Shown: positions 25,256 to 34,131 of the stretch, in pieces
Position numbering within the stretch: the stretch's first letter is position 1
Layout of the letters: the number at the start of each line of letters is the position of its first letter
NCBI GenBank assembly: GCA_020351775.1
Contig: CP070666.1
Span: forward strand, 1,853,854 to 1,887,984
DNA from: Gemmatimonadota bacterium
Lineage (GTDB): Bacteria; Gemmatimonadota; Gemmatimonadetes; Gemmatimonadales; GWC2-71-9
Length of the DNA stretch: 34,131 bases
Reading direction: 5' to 3'
Translations under genes and position numbers: made by a program
Notes under the pieces: model-generated
What the model was told of the DNA's origin: nothing
Database searches by the model: none
What the model saw: only the letters and a program-made list of their open reading frames with translations

Positions 25256-25284
25256 TAGCTATCTGAGCTCTTGGAGCCTGTGCG

Positions 25285-25644
25285 ATGCGACGTTCGAAAC
25301 CGCAAACCAACCAACAAGTTACACCCATCGGGTTCGAGATATTGCTGTCGTTGACCCGAGGTCCACAGCACGGCTATGGAATCAAGCTCGATATTGAAGA
25401 GCGTACGGCGGGCCAACTGAGCCTTGGCTCCGGCACGCTGTATCAGGCCATCCAGCGGCTCGAGCGATCCGGCCTAATTGCAGAGGCCGAGGCCGACGAC
25501 GAATCGCGGGATGCCCGACGCGGCCGGTACTATCAACTCGAACCGGCGGGACGTGCAGCAGTCGAGATCGAGTTGCGGCGTCTCCATCGCGTCGTCGAAT
25601 ACGCGCGATCCCACAGTTTGCTGTCCGACGTCGAGACGTCGTGA
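25285..25644 (+). CDS. PadR-family transcriptional regulator (second copy)
   Basis: 119 residues. The winged helix is clear: PIGFEILLSLTRGPQHGYGI (14-33), LSLGSGTLYQAIQRLERSGL (45-64) and the wing GRYYQLEPAGRAAVE. It is closer to the textbook PadR consensus than the copy at 23547, especially at HGYGI and GTLYQAIQRLE. GGAG precedes the ATG by eight bases. Its TGA shares the A with the ATG of the ADOP gene (TGATG overlap), so the two are translated together. The promoter carries two ATGT-N9-ACAT sites, so autoregulation is likely; the inducing ligand is unknown. Confidence 0.92.
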   Translation: MRRSKPQTNQQVTPIGFEILLSLTRGPQHGYGIKLDIEERTAGQLSLGSGTLYQAIQRLERSGLIAEAEADDESRDARRGRYYQLEPAGRAAVEIELRRLHRVVEYARSHSLLSDVETS

Positions 25645-28394
25645 TGTCCATCGGCGAGCGGATCTTCACCGCCCTATTGCTGGCCTATCCGGGGTCGTTC
25701 CGGCGAAGGTATCACAAGGACCTGATCGCGTTCTTCCGCGCAGAGCGTAGGAATCCCCTGTACGCAGACGGCATCCCTGGTTCGGTGCGGTTCTGGCGGA
25801 ACACATTGTCCGATCTCGCACGGGTTGCCGCATCAGAGCGGCTGGCGCCTATTGCTCGCCACTTGCAGCGAGGACATGCGCCGCGGTCGACTCGCTCAGG
25901 GCAGCCAAGCAGACCTCGGGCGTTCGCCGGAGTCGATACGTTGACGCGAGATGTCCGGCATACGTTCCGCATGCTCGCGCGCAGCCCGGGCTTCACCGCC
26001 CTCGCCGTACTGTCACTCGCGCTGGGCATCGGCGCCAACACCGCAATCTTCAGTATTTACAGCTCGGTGTTCCTGCGGGAGCTGCCCGTGGAGGATCCTG
26101 GCAGCCTTGTGGAGATCTACACCCAGGACTCCGAAGATGACTCTGGGCTCCAGTACGGACCGTCTTCCTACGCCGACTTTGTCGACCTGCGTGAGCAAAC
26201 CCGCGACGTCTTCGACGGCATGGTGCTGTACGGCGTCACGGTTGTCATTCACGAAGTGGGCGACGAAAGCGAGCTGCTGTTCGGCGAGGAGGTGAGCGCC
26301 GACTACTTCGACGTCCTCGGAGTGCGGCCGGCTCTGGGGCGCACCTTCATCCCCGCCGAGGACGGCGCGATCGGCGCGAGTCCGACGCTAGTGGTCAGCC
26401 ACTCCTTCTGGCTGAGCCGACTGGGTGGAGTCCCTGACGTGCTGGGCAGGTCAATCCGTTTGTCGGGACACGACTTCAAGATCGTTGGCGTAGCACCAGC
26501 GGGGTTTGGCGGCATGTTCCCACTTCAGGTTGAGGTGTGGTTTCCAATCACGCTCGATCCGTTGCTGCATCCTGCCAGCACACGACTGGAATCGCGCGGC
26601 AACATGACTTCCTGGATCAAGGCACGTCTGAAACAGGGTGTTGCCGCACAGCAAGCGCGGGCAGCGCTCACAGTTGTATCCGCCCGCATCGCGGAGCAGA
26701 ATCCGGAGACGAACGCCACCAGGAAAGCGGCGCTCGTACCCACGGACCAGGTTAGTCTGCACCCGCAACTGGACGGAGTGATCCGCGGCTTCACCGTCTC
26801 CCTCTTGGCAGTGGCGGGGCTCGTGCTACTAACAGCCTGCACCAACCTCGCCAGCATGCTCATGGCGCGGGCTCTTGCGCGGAGACGGGAGATAGGAATC
26901 CGCCTGGCACTTGGAGCAGGGCGGCTCCGCCTCGTGCGTCAGTTGCTCACAGAGAGCATCACGCTGGCTCTGCTGGGTGGGCTGGCGGGCCTCGGCTTGG
27001 CGTACTGGCTCATCCGGACGCTGCTCGCGGTGCGTCCTCCGATCATGGTCCCCATCAAGGTGGACATTGGCATTGACGACAAAGTGCTGCTGTTCGCCCT
27101 GGTGCTCTCTGTGCTGACCGGTGTGGTCTTCGGTCTCCTGCCAGCGTTGCGGACCACGCGGCACCAATTGGTCGTAGCACTCAAGGACGAATACGGTCTA
27201 ACGGAGGGGCGTCTCAGGCGGGTGGGGCTACGCAGCTCGCTGGTCGTGGCCCAAGTAGCGGTTTCCGCAGTGCTCTTGGTGTGCGCCGGCCTGTTCCTGC
27301 GCAGCCTAGCTAATGCGAGTGGCGTAGATCCCGGGTTCACACTGCGGGAGGGTGTCGTGGCGACGCTCGAGCTGAGCGAGAGCGGCTACGGCGCACAGGA
27401 GCGTCGGGCGTTGTTGGATGAGTTGCGGACACGGATTGCGGTGCTGCCGGGCGTCGAATCTGTGGGGCTGTGCGACCGGTTGCCTCTAGGCCAAAGCCTC
27501 TCGGTTACGGAAGCCTATCCTGAGACACCACATGTCGAGATCGATGAGGACGGTGTGGACGTGGATATCGCCACTGTGGACACTGGCTACTTCCGTACCC
27601 TGGGCATCCCCATTTTGTTCGGGCGGGCATTCGACGACACAGATCGGGCCGACAGTCCGCCGGTGGTGATCGTCAACCGGACCTTCGCCACGCGCTTCTG
27701 GCCCAGTGAGAGCGCCGTGGGCAAGCTAGTCCGGGTGCACGGCTCCGATGCGGCGCCTAGCATGATCGTCGGCGTTGCCGCGGACGGCAAATACAGGTCA
27801 CTGGGAGAGCGTGCCAGGCTGTTCCTCTACGAACCGTCGGGTCAGCGACCGGTCGGGTTGGCACACGTCGTTGCGGCAACTTCCGGAAGTGGCGAAGAAC
27901 TGCTGCAACCGGTGCGGCAGGCGATCCGCGGACTGGACAGCCATCTCCCGATCCTCGACCTGATCACTTTCTCCCAGCACATGGACCTGATGCTGTTTCT
28001 GCCGCGAGCCCTCGCGGCGGTCGTGGCAGGGCTGGGCCTGCTTGCACTCATCCTGGGAACCACCGGTCTCTACGGAGTGATCGCCTACGACGTCTCGCGG
28101 CGCACGCGTGAGGTCGGGATCCGGATGTCGGTCGGCGCTCAGCAGTCGCAGGTATTGCGTCTGGTCATGTGGGACGGACTGAAACTGGTGGGGACCGGTA
28201 CCGCAGTCGGATTGCTGATCGCATTCGTCTGTACCAGGATGTTGGAGTCGATGCTGTTCAATGTCAGCCCGGCCGATCCGATCACGTTCATAGCGGTAAC
28301 GGTTCTGTTCCTCGCCGTCTCCCTGGCAGCTACGGTGAAGCCCGCCAAGCGCGCGTCGTCGATCGATCCGGTCGAGGCCTTGCGCTGCGAATGA
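25644..28394 (+). CDS. Intact ADOP-type duplicated ABC transporter permease
   Basis: 916 residues. The short N-terminal domain (LAYPGSFRRRYHKDL, about 14-27) is the ADOP hallmark. It is followed by TM1 with LALGIGANTAIFSIY (125-139), a MacB-like periplasmic domain, three FtsX-type segments, then a second periplasmic domain and a second FtsX unit ending in IDPVEALRCE. The RRREIGIRLALGAGR and RRTREVGIRMSVGAQ motifs that mark each FtsX half are both present. Such permeases are thought to move peptides or lipids or transmit signals through a MacB-like ATPase; none is encoded here, so an ATPase elsewhere would be needed. Start chosen at ATG 25644; a GTG at 25641 is equally possible. It is the working counterpart of the broken gene at 20791-23550. 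Confidence 0.92.
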   Translation: MSIGERIFTALLLAYPGSFRRRYHKDLIAFFRAERRNPLYADGIPGSVRFWRNTLSDLARVAASERLAPIARHLQRGHAPRSTRSGQPSRPRAFAGVDTLTRDVRHTFRMLARSPGFTALAVLSLALGIGANTAIFSIYSSVFLRELPVEDPGSLVEIYTQDSEDDSGLQYGPSSYADFVDLREQTRDVFDGMVLYGVTVVIHEVGDESELLFGEEVSADYFDVLGVRPALGRTFIPAEDGAIGASPTLVVSHSFWLSRLGGVPDVLGRSIRLSGHDFKIVGVAPAGFGGMFPLQVEVWFPITLDPLLHPASTRLESRGNMTSWIKARLKQGVAAQQARAALTVVSARIAEQNPETNATRKAALVPTDQVSLHPQLDGVIRGFTVSLLAVAGLVLLTACTNLASMLMARALARRREIGIRLALGAGRLRLVRQLLTESITLALLGGLAGLGLAYWLIRTLLAVRPPIMVPIKVDIGIDDKVLLFALVLSVLTGVVFGLLPALRTTRHQLVVALKDEYGLTEGRLRRVGLRSSLVVAQVAVSAVLLVCAGLFLRSLANASGVDPGFTLREGVVATLELSESGYGAQERRALLDELRTRIAVLPGVESVGLCDRLPLGQSLSVTEAYPETPHVEIDEDGVDVDIATVDTGYFRTLGIPILFGRAFDDTDRADSPPVVIVNRTFATRFWPSESAVGKLVRVHGSDAAPSMIVGVAADGKYRSLGERARLFLYEPSGQRPVGLAHVVAATSGSGEELLQPVRQAIRGLDSHLPILDLITFSQHMDLMLFLPRALAAVVAGLGLLALILGTTGLYGVIAYDVSRRTREVGIRMSVGAQQSQVLRLVMWDGLKLVGTGTAVGLLIAFVCTRMLESMLFNVSPADPITFIAVTVLFLAVSLAATVKPAKRASSIDPVEALRCE

Positions 28395-28485
28395 CATTCG
28401 CGACCCGGTCGCCCCCCAGGCTCTAACGTGCTTGCCAGCTAGTCGAGTCCGCTACGCCGGACCGCCATCCGGCTGCCCCAGGTGT

Positions 28486-28508
28486 TATTCTAATCGGCGC
28501 TAGCCGAT
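28486..28508 (+). promoter_or_regulatory. Possible -10 and inverted repeat upstream of second S9 gene
   Basis: TATTCT (28486-28491) could be a -10 element, and ATCGGC-GCTA-GCCGAT (28493-28508) immediately follows as a perfect inverted repeat around the expected start site. No -35 match is visible at the right distance, so an activator or a repressor site is possible. Weak evidence. Confidence 0.35.
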
Positions 28509-28532
28509 CTGACCCCACCTCAGGGAGCTGCA

Positions 28533-31322
28533 ATGACGTGCCTCCGCATCGGTTATCTACACGCAGCGGTCTTGCTGGTCGCCACCCCCGTGAGCGGCGG
28601 AGTTGCCCAAGAACGACCCACAATCACTCCCGCCGACTACGGCCAGTGGGAATCACTCGGTAGTGCCACGCTGTCACCCGACGGCCGATGGCTGGCATAC
28701 GGTGTTCGGCGGGTGAACGAGGAAACCGAGCTTCGCATCAGGGCGTTCCAGAGCGACACGACGACTGTCGTGCTATGGGGTTCGGACCCGACATTCTCGG
28801 CCACCAGTCGCTGGCTGGGGTGGAGGGTGGGTATCTCGCCGGACGAGAGAGAACGGCTCCAGCAGGCGGAGAAGCCCGTGCAACTCGGCATGGGCCTGCG
28901 CAATCTGGACACTGGCAGCGAGCGCGATTTCACGAACATTTCCGCGTTCGCGTTTGACGCGACAGGCGAGTTTCTCGTGTTGCACGGCTACGCGCCCGAG
29001 GCACCGAAGGACAAAGGCGGCGATCTGCGGGTCCTCGACCTGGCGGCCGGCACCGAGGTGACCTTCGGGAACGTGGCAGAGTACGCTTGGAGCGAGACTG
29101 GATCGCTCTTGGCCATGGCGCTCTCGACCGGAAGCGACGCTGGCAATGGTGTCCAAGTCTACGACGCACGGTCGGGTCGCCTGCAGAGCCTCTCCGCCTC
29201 GTCCTCGAAGTACTCGCAGCTTGCGTGGAGCGAAAACAGCTTCGACTTGGCAGCGCTGCGATCGGTGGAGCCCGCGAGCGAGGACGGAACCGCGTACCGG
29301 TTGCTTGCATGGCGCGGACTGGACGGTGCGGCCCGACGACTCGAACTCGATCCTGCCACAACCGGAATCGCCGACACGCTCGAGATAGTGCGCCACCGGC
29401 GACCGCAGTGGTCTGACAACGGGCAGCTCGCATTCGGACTGCGCCCGGTGAAAGAGGAAGCCGAGGCGAAGCGGGACTCCACCGAGGCGGCGGACTCGAC
29501 TACGGTCCCCGATTCTGCAGGCACGTCGAAGCACGACGAGGACGTCGAGTTGCCCGGTGTCCAGATCTGGCACAGCTCGGACGTGCGACCGATACCGATG
29601 CAGCGAGCGTCGTCCGAGCGAGACGCGCAGCGCACGTTGCTCGCCGTCTGGGATCCGGATCGCAACCGCGCAGTACAGGTCGGGACCGGTCTTCTGGAGC
29701 AAGCGCTGCTGCCGGAGGGTTGGCGCTTCGGGATCGAGAACGTGGCGGAGCCCTATCCCTGGGGCACGATGTTCGGCAGACGGTACCACGACGTCTGGAC
29801 GGTCGATCTCGAGAACGACGAGCGGGTTAAGACACTGGAGCGCGTGCGCTACTCGTGGCCCAGCGGTGACGGCAACTACCTGCTGTGGTTCGACGGCCGT
29901 GACTACTGGACCCACGATCTCCGCTCGGGCAACAGGGTCAACCTGACTGAGGGCCTGCCGGCCGCGTTCGCGGACACCGCCACCGACACTCCCACGGACT
30001 TGCTACCGCCGCACGGAGTCGGCGGCTGGCTGGACGATGATGCAGCCGTCTTCCTATACGACGAGTTCGACGTGTGGCGCGTAGCACCGGATGGTTCTGG
30101 TGGCGAGCGAGTGACCGACGGTATCGGCGAGCAGGTTATCCACCGGATCGCTCGGCTGGACTCAGAGTCGTCCACCTTCGATCCCGATGAACCGATATAC
30201 CTCTCGCTCCGAGGCGAGTGGACCGAGCAGCGCGGCTATGCGCGGCTGGTTCCTGGCCGCGGGGTAGAGCGTCTCTTGTTGCTCGACAAGTACGTGAGAA
30301 GGCTACAGAAGGCCGACAGTACCGACGTCTTTCTGTTCAGCGCCGAGGCGTTCGACGACTCACCCGACCTGTTTGTGGCGGGCCCACGGCTCGATTCGCC
30401 CCGGCAGGTCAGCAACACCAATCCGTTCCAAGCGGACTTTGCGTGGAGCCGCACGGAGTTGATCGATTACACCAGCGAGACTGGGCGCCGGCTGCAGGCT
30501 GCGCTTGCGTACCCGGCCAACTACGATCCCGCGCGCTGCTACCCGGTGATCGTGTACACGTACGAGATGCTCTCGCCTCAGGTGCACCTGTACGAGGCCC
30601 CCAGCAAGCGGGACTACTACAACTTCACGGTGTGGACCCAGCAAGGCTATTTCGTGCTGCGGCCGGACATCGTGTATCGCTGGCGCGATCCCGGGGTCAG
30701 CGCTCTCGAGTCGGTTCGCCCCGCCGTGGCCAAGGTGGTCGAGCTGGGGTTGGTTGACGCGGATCGTGTCGGTTTGATCGGCCATTCCTGGGGCGGCTAC
30801 CAGGCCACGTTCCTGCCCACTCGCAGCGACATCTTCGCCGCATCGGTCGCGGGGGCACCGTTGACTGACTTCGTGAGCTTCATGGGGCAGTTCCACTGGA
30901 ACCCCGGGATGCCGGAGACCGCTCATTGGGAGACCGGCCAAGGACGCATGCAGGTGCCGTACTGGGAGGATCCCGAGGCCCACCACCGCAACTCACCGAT
31001 CCACAAGGTGCACGAGATGGAGACGCCGCTCTTGATGGCGTTCGGCGACGACGACGGGGTAGTCGACTGGGATCAGGGCACTGAGTTCTACAACTTCGCG
31101 CGCCGCGCCGGCAAGCAGATGGTGCTATTGGTGTACGAGGGCGAGGACCACGGTTTCCGCAAGAAGCCGAACCAGATCGACTACCACCGGCGCATCCTGG
31201 AATGGTTCGGGCACTATCTGAAAGGCGAGCCCGCCCCCCGGTGGATTACCGAGGGCGTGCCGCTGGACGAGCACGAGGAGGAGACTCGTCGGGTGGCGCA
31301 ATCCGGGGGCGCGAAGCGGTAG
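28533..31322 (+). CDS. Secreted S9 family peptidase, second copy
   Basis: 929 residues. Signal peptide at 1-26 ending in GGVAQ. A beta-propeller-like region (about 35-640) contains an acidic, low-complexity insertion (about 305-338). The hydrolase domain (about 650-900) has the standard triad: Ser752 in GHSWGG, Asp841 in DDDGVVD and His873 in GEDHGF. Unlike the paralogue at 3023-5779 it keeps the canonical GxSxGG elbow. Both copies share the ITPADYGQW / IEDYAQW opening and the LKGEPAPRWI / LKGEAAPDWI end. It should cleave peptides in the periplasm or outside. AGGGAG lies six bases before the ATG. It follows the ADOP gene by 138 bp and could be read with it or from its own promoter. Confidence 0.92.
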   Translation: MTCLRIGYLHAAVLLVATPVSGGVAQERPTITPADYGQWESLGSATLSPDGRWLAYGVRRVNEETELRIRAFQSDTTTVVLWGSDPTFSATSRWLGWRVGISPDERERLQQAEKPVQLGMGLRNLDTGSERDFTNISAFAFDATGEFLVLHGYAPEAPKDKGGDLRVLDLAAGTEVTFGNVAEYAWSETGSLLAMALSTGSDAGNGVQVYDARSGRLQSLSASSSKYSQLAWSENSFDLAALRSVEPASEDGTAYRLLAWRGLDGAARRLELDPATTGIADTLEIVRHRRPQWSDNGQLAFGLRPVKEEAEAKRDSTEAADSTTVPDSAGTSKHDEDVELPGVQIWHSSDVRPIPMQRASSERDAQRTLLAVWDPDRNRAVQVGTGLLEQALLPEGWRFGIENVAEPYPWGTMFGRRYHDVWTVDLENDERVKTLERVRYSWPSGDGNYLLWFDGRDYWTHDLRSGNRVNLTEGLPAAFADTATDTPTDLLPPHGVGGWLDDDAAVFLYDEFDVWRVAPDGSGGERVTDGIGEQVIHRIARLDSESSTFDPDEPIYLSLRGEWTEQRGYARLVPGRGVERLLLLDKYVRRLQKADSTDVFLFSAEAFDDSPDLFVAGPRLDSPRQVSNTNPFQADFAWSRTELIDYTSETGRRLQAALAYPANYDPARCYPVIVYTYEMLSPQVHLYEAPSKRDYYNFTVWTQQGYFVLRPDIVYRWRDPGVSALESVRPAVAKVVELGLVDADRVGLIGHSWGGYQATFLPTRSDIFAASVAGAPLTDFVSFMGQFHWNPGMPETAHWETGQGRMQVPYWEDPEAHHRNSPIHKVHEMETPLLMAFGDDDGVVDWDQGTEFYNFARRAGKQMVLLVYEGEDHGFRKKPNQIDYHRRILEWFGHYLKGEPAPRWITEGVPLDEHEEETRRVAQSGGAKR

Positions 31323-31386
31323 GGCGGGACTGTCGCGTGACCGGGCGAGAGTAGTCCGGTCTCGCCGCCGATGTTCCCCGGGCTTG

Positions 31387-31443
31387 CCGATCCGCAGCCT
31401 CACTTACCGCCTTTGCCGTGCCGAAATCCGTCACCACCGCATG
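31387..31443 (-). pseudogene. Relic of a Ser/Thr kinase gene (subdomain VII)
   Basis: On the minus strand 19 codons read HAVVTDFGTAKAVSEAADR, an almost intact DFG segment of a bacterial Hanks-type kinase. The flanking translation has no kinase similarity and the segment lies in the 167-bp gap between two convergent genes, downstream of the kinase at 31490. The matching segment of that kinase reads HAVVADFGIARAVSAAAGE, so the relic probably derives from a related tandem copy, now deleted. Confidence 0.55.
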
Positions 31444-31489
31444 GGGCGTCCAGCGGGTCTGGCCGATCCCACCGTGATGCGCAGGTCCG

Positions 31490-34131
31490 CTATTCCGTTC
31501 CGGCCAACCTCCTGCGCGCGTCCGCCAACCCTATGAGGTCATCGTCTCCCGATCCCCACAGCTCGAGGAATCGCTCGAGGTAGCTGCGCGCCCGTTCGGC
31601 TTCGCCCATCTCGTGCAGCACGATACCCAAGCGGTAGTGCGCCAGGACCCACGGCTCCTGAGCCTCCCAGCCCAGCTGCTTGAGGCTGATCGCTTCCTGG
31701 AATGCCGCAGCGGATTGCTCGAGCTGCCCACTGGCATGGTACGCGCGTCCAAGTGCTTCTTTCACAAGCCCGTTCGGTGACAGTCGCGATCTATCCGCGC
31801 GCTCGAGCGCGGTCACGGCGTCCGAGGGGTTCCCTTCGGCCAGGGTGATCTCACCCTTGACCAACTCAACGATCCACCGGAGGTCACCGTCTTCAGCCCC
31901 GCTTCGAATCCACGAATCCAGCCACTCGCGAGCGCGCCGTGTGTCTCCAGCGCCCACGAGATGTCGTGCGAGGTGGATAGTCCAGTCGGCCCCCCAACCG
32001 CCCTGTCGCGCCAGTGTCTCACCGACGGTCAGCTGTTCGGCAAGTTCAGCACTCATTCCCTTCGAGCTATATGCCTGAGCCAGGTACATTCGGTTGCGGT
32101 ACTCACTCAGCGCTGCGCCTGCCTGCTGATTGAGGACTATGGCCTCCTCCAGAACTCCAACAGCCGAGGCATGACGCCCCGAGCACATCTCGAGCAGGGC
32201 CAGCGACCGAAGACCGTTCGCCCTGCTGCTCTCATCGCCAGACAGCAGCAACTCGAACCGCTCTCTGGCGCGCGCTGTGTCGCCCATCTTGACCAGCACA
32301 AACCCCGATATCCGATTCACGTCGCCCCGCCAATTGGTAGTCCCGGCAGAATCCATCGCAAAGGACTTCTCGAAGTGAGTGGCCGCGTCTTCGAATCGGC
32401 CCAGCGCGTCGTATCCTACCCCCAGGTTGATGTGAACCCACGACCTCATGGAATCGATCGCCAAGGACCTTTGGTATGCCTCCATCGCTTCCTCGGTCCG
32501 TCCCACGAAACGGAGTGTGTTACCGAGGTTGTACCACCCGTCTGCATCGTCGGGGTATTGCTGCAAGTACGTCTGGTAGGCATCGACCGCTTCCTGTGTG
32601 GGCGCGGCCAGTGCCGAGATCCAGAGCCGTTCCTTCTCGGTGACGCGGTCCAGCTGACTCAGTGCGCGGTCATAGTGTATTTGTGCAGCCTGGGCGTCCT
32701 CCAACCACCCGACCGCCAGTCCAAGGGATGCGTTCGCCCATGCAAAGCCAGAATCCAACTCGACAGCCCGGGTCCAAAGGGATCGAGCCTCCTGCCAGCG
32801 GCTCTGGCTCCAAGCAACCGATCCATCGGCGTATAGCTTCAGTGCCTCGAGTGACGAGGTTGTAGCGGCCGGAAGTGGTACCGCCCGTTGCTGGATCTGC
32901 CGTAATGACTCGCCCAGATCCTGGCGCACACCTGTGGCGAGCTCGTCAAGCACATCTAGCACCTGGTGCTTGCCCGCTGCCTCCGCCTGCCGCGACCGGA
33001 CGGTCGCACCAGTGGACGGATCCAGCAGGCTTGTGCTCAGGAGGTAGCTACCACCCAATTCCGAGATAGTCAGCCCCAAAACAGCCTTGATGTTCTCGCG
33101 CTCCGCAATCTCGAACGCTAGCTCGGTGTCAATCTGCGGCACACTGTCGCGCTGCATGCGTAGCAGCACTTCTCGGACCCGGTTCCGCGGGTACACGTTT
33201 ACGTATTGAGATTGATCGAGCGCGACACCGACGGCGTGCAGTAGAGATCGATCGAACACATCATCGCCGGTGTTGTTCTCCGGATCCGCGATGAGGATCC
33301 AGTCACGTTCTTCGAAGTCGATGCTGCCCTCACTAGAGCGCACGGCGACCACCAAGCCTACAACAACGAGTCCCACGACAGCCGCCACTGCGGTAGCGAA
33401 GCGCCACAGCAGGCGACCGCGAGGCACGATTGGCCGTCGTACACCGCTCCGGGTCACCTCCTCGCGCGCCAGAGCATCGCGAAACTCGGTAGCTGTGGCG
33501 AACCGATCGGCCGGCACTTTCGCCAGGGCTCGCTCGATAGCCTCCTCCAGCGCTTCCGGCACCGTCTCTCGGACATTGCGAAGCGGCGGCACAGGCTCCG
33601 TGATCTTGCGTGCCAGGATCGCTTGTGGGGTGGAGCCGTGGTACGGCGGATCGCCGCCCAGCATCTCATAGATCACACAACCGAGCGAGTACACGTCACT
33701 GCGACCGTCGATCTCCTGCCCGCTGGCCTGTTCGGGGCTCATGTACCCGGGCGTGCCCACACTGAGACCCGTATCCGTCAGACGCTCGCCCGCAGCCGCG
33801 CTTACCGCCCTCGCAATCCCGAAATCGGCCACCACCGCGTGACCTTCCTCCAACAGGATGTTTTCCGGCTTGATGTCGCGGTGTACTATGCCCCGGCTGT
33901 GCGCCGACCCCAATGCGTCGGCCACCTCGCGCGTGATCTGGAGAGCGTCCTCAATGGGAAGTTGCTTCTCTCGATCGATGCGCTCCCTGAGCGACTCGCC
34001 TGCGACAAACGGCGTGACGTAGTAGAGGAATCCTGATGCAGTACCTGAGTCGAGTAGCGTGAGGATGTGCGGGTGGCTCAGTTGGGCCGTGATCTTAATC
34101 TCACGCACAAACCGATCCGCTCCCAGCGCAA
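31490..34131 (-). CDS. Membrane Ser/Thr kinase with TPR tail, N-terminus beyond window
   Basis: 879 codons are visible; the frame is open at the right edge, so the glycine loop and ATP lysine lie outside. From the GTG at 34108 as residue 1: HRDIKPEN (76-83), ADFG (94-97), SPE (124-126) and the C-lobe to about 220; a single membrane segment at about 234-257; a FlgO/CsgG-like periplasmic domain (about 265-400, IADPENNTGDDVFDRSLL); then TPR units from about 425 to the end, with pairs such as WYNLGNTLRFVGRTEEAMEAYQRSL-type helices and a last LGIVLHEMGEAERARSYLE. The kinase is cytoplasmic and the TPR domain faces outward, which suits sensing through protein contact. It has the canonical HRD, unlike the left-edge kinase. 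Convergent with the second S9 gene; the stop is TAG. Confidence 0.92.
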   Translation of the reverse strand, partial: ALGADRFVREIKITAQLSHPHILTLLDSGTASGFLYYVTPFVAGESLRERIDREKQLPIEDALQITREVADALGSAHSRGIVHRDIKPENILLEEGHAVVADFGIARAVSAAAGERLTDTGLSVGTPGYMSPEQASGQEIDGRSDVYSLGCVIYEMLGGDPPYHGSTPQAILARKITEPVPPLRNVRETVPEALEEAIERALAKVPADRFATATEFRDALAREEVTRSGVRRPIVPRGRLLWRFATAVAAVVGLVVVGLVVAVRSSEGSIDFEERDWILIADPENNTGDDVFDRSLLHAVGVALDQSQYVNVYPRNRVREVLLRMQRDSVPQIDTELAFEIAERENIKAVLGLTISELGGSYLLSTSLLDPSTGATVRSRQAEAAGKHQVLDVLDELATGVRQDLGESLRQIQQRAVPLPAATTSSLEALKLYADGSVAWSQSRWQEARSLWTRAVELDSGFAWANASLGLAVGWLEDAQAAQIHYDRALSQLDRVTEKERLWISALAAPTQEAVDAYQTYLQQYPDDADGWYNLGNTLRFVGRTEEAMEAYQRSLAIDSMRSWVHINLGVGYDALGRFEDAATHFEKSFAMDSAGTTNWRGDVNRISGFVLVKMGDTARARERFELLLSGDESSRANGLRSLALLEMCSGRHASAVGVLEEAIVLNQQAGAALSEYRNRMYLAQAYSSKGMSAELAEQLTVGETLARQGGWGADWTIHLARHLVGAGDTRRAREWLDSWIRSGAEDGDLRWIVELVKGEITLAEGNPSDAVTALERADRSRLSPNGLVKEALGRAYHASGQLEQSAAAFQEAISLKQLGWEAQEPWVLAHYRLGIVLHEMGEAERARSYLERFLELWGSGDDDLIGLADARRRLAGTE

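Noticed and set aside
28773..29915. Long minus-strand open frame opposite the second S9 gene
   Set aside because: It is an antisense shadow caused by GC-rich codon bias; no ribosome site or recognisable domain.
1..34131. The kinases at both window ends as duplicate copies of the same gene
   Set aside because: They differ in architecture (HTH N-terminus and non-RD loop against membrane-TPR with HRD) and sequence, so they are not a repeat artefact.

Overview
This is a GC-rich bacterial chromosome segment with tightly packed genes on both strands. The gene repertoire suggests a Gemmatimonadota-like organism, with Acidobacteriota the main alternative. The clues are Ser/Thr kinases (one with a TPR tail), PadR regulators coupled to large ADOP-type duplicated permeases, secreted S9 peptidases, a DUF362 protein and a PBP1B-type enzyme beside an outer-membrane barrel, so a Gram-negative envelope. 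This is inferred from gene content; no rRNA, tRNA, CRISPR or insertion sequence was seen.

Layout. 1-1157 (-): kinase with an N-terminal XRE-type HTH, cut by the window edge, divergent from an ECF sigma factor (1433-1978). 2018-5779 (-): S9 peptidase and DUF362 operon. 6021-8372 (+): PBP1B-type peptidoglycan synthase, convergent with an outer-membrane barrel protein (8495-9784, -). 10087-14368 (+): histidine phosphatase, IPP isomerase, then acyl carrier protein, AMP-forming ligase and acyl-CoA dehydrogenase. 14391-20031: methyltransferase, GNAT protein, and a minus-strand operon wecB, alpha/alpha-toroid protein, GT4 glycosyltransferase. 20413-20688 (+): small protein resembling a shortened Nif11 leader. 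20791-28394: two PadR-ADOP modules in opposite orientation with a divergent subtilase between them; one ADOP gene is broken by an in-frame TAG. 28533-31322 (+): second secreted S9 peptidase. 31387-31443 (-): a short relic of a kinase gene. 31490-34131 (-): kinase-TM-TPR protein, cut at the right edge.

How it may work together. The ends look like signal transduction plus peptide turnover at the envelope. The middle (about 10.7-20 kb) looks like a small tailoring and glycan locus: a carrier-protein cassette could activate and desaturate an acyl or aminoacyl group, while WecB, GT4, GNAT and the methyltransferase could build and decorate a sugar product. That link is inference. The most notable signals are the HTH-kinase fusion facing an ECF sigma gene with a palindrome in its promoter, the ligase-ACP-dehydrogenase cassette with Asp where the catalytic Glu is expected, the Nif11-like peptide, the amber-interrupted ADOP gene, and 15-bp-phased operator repeats ahead of both padR genes.
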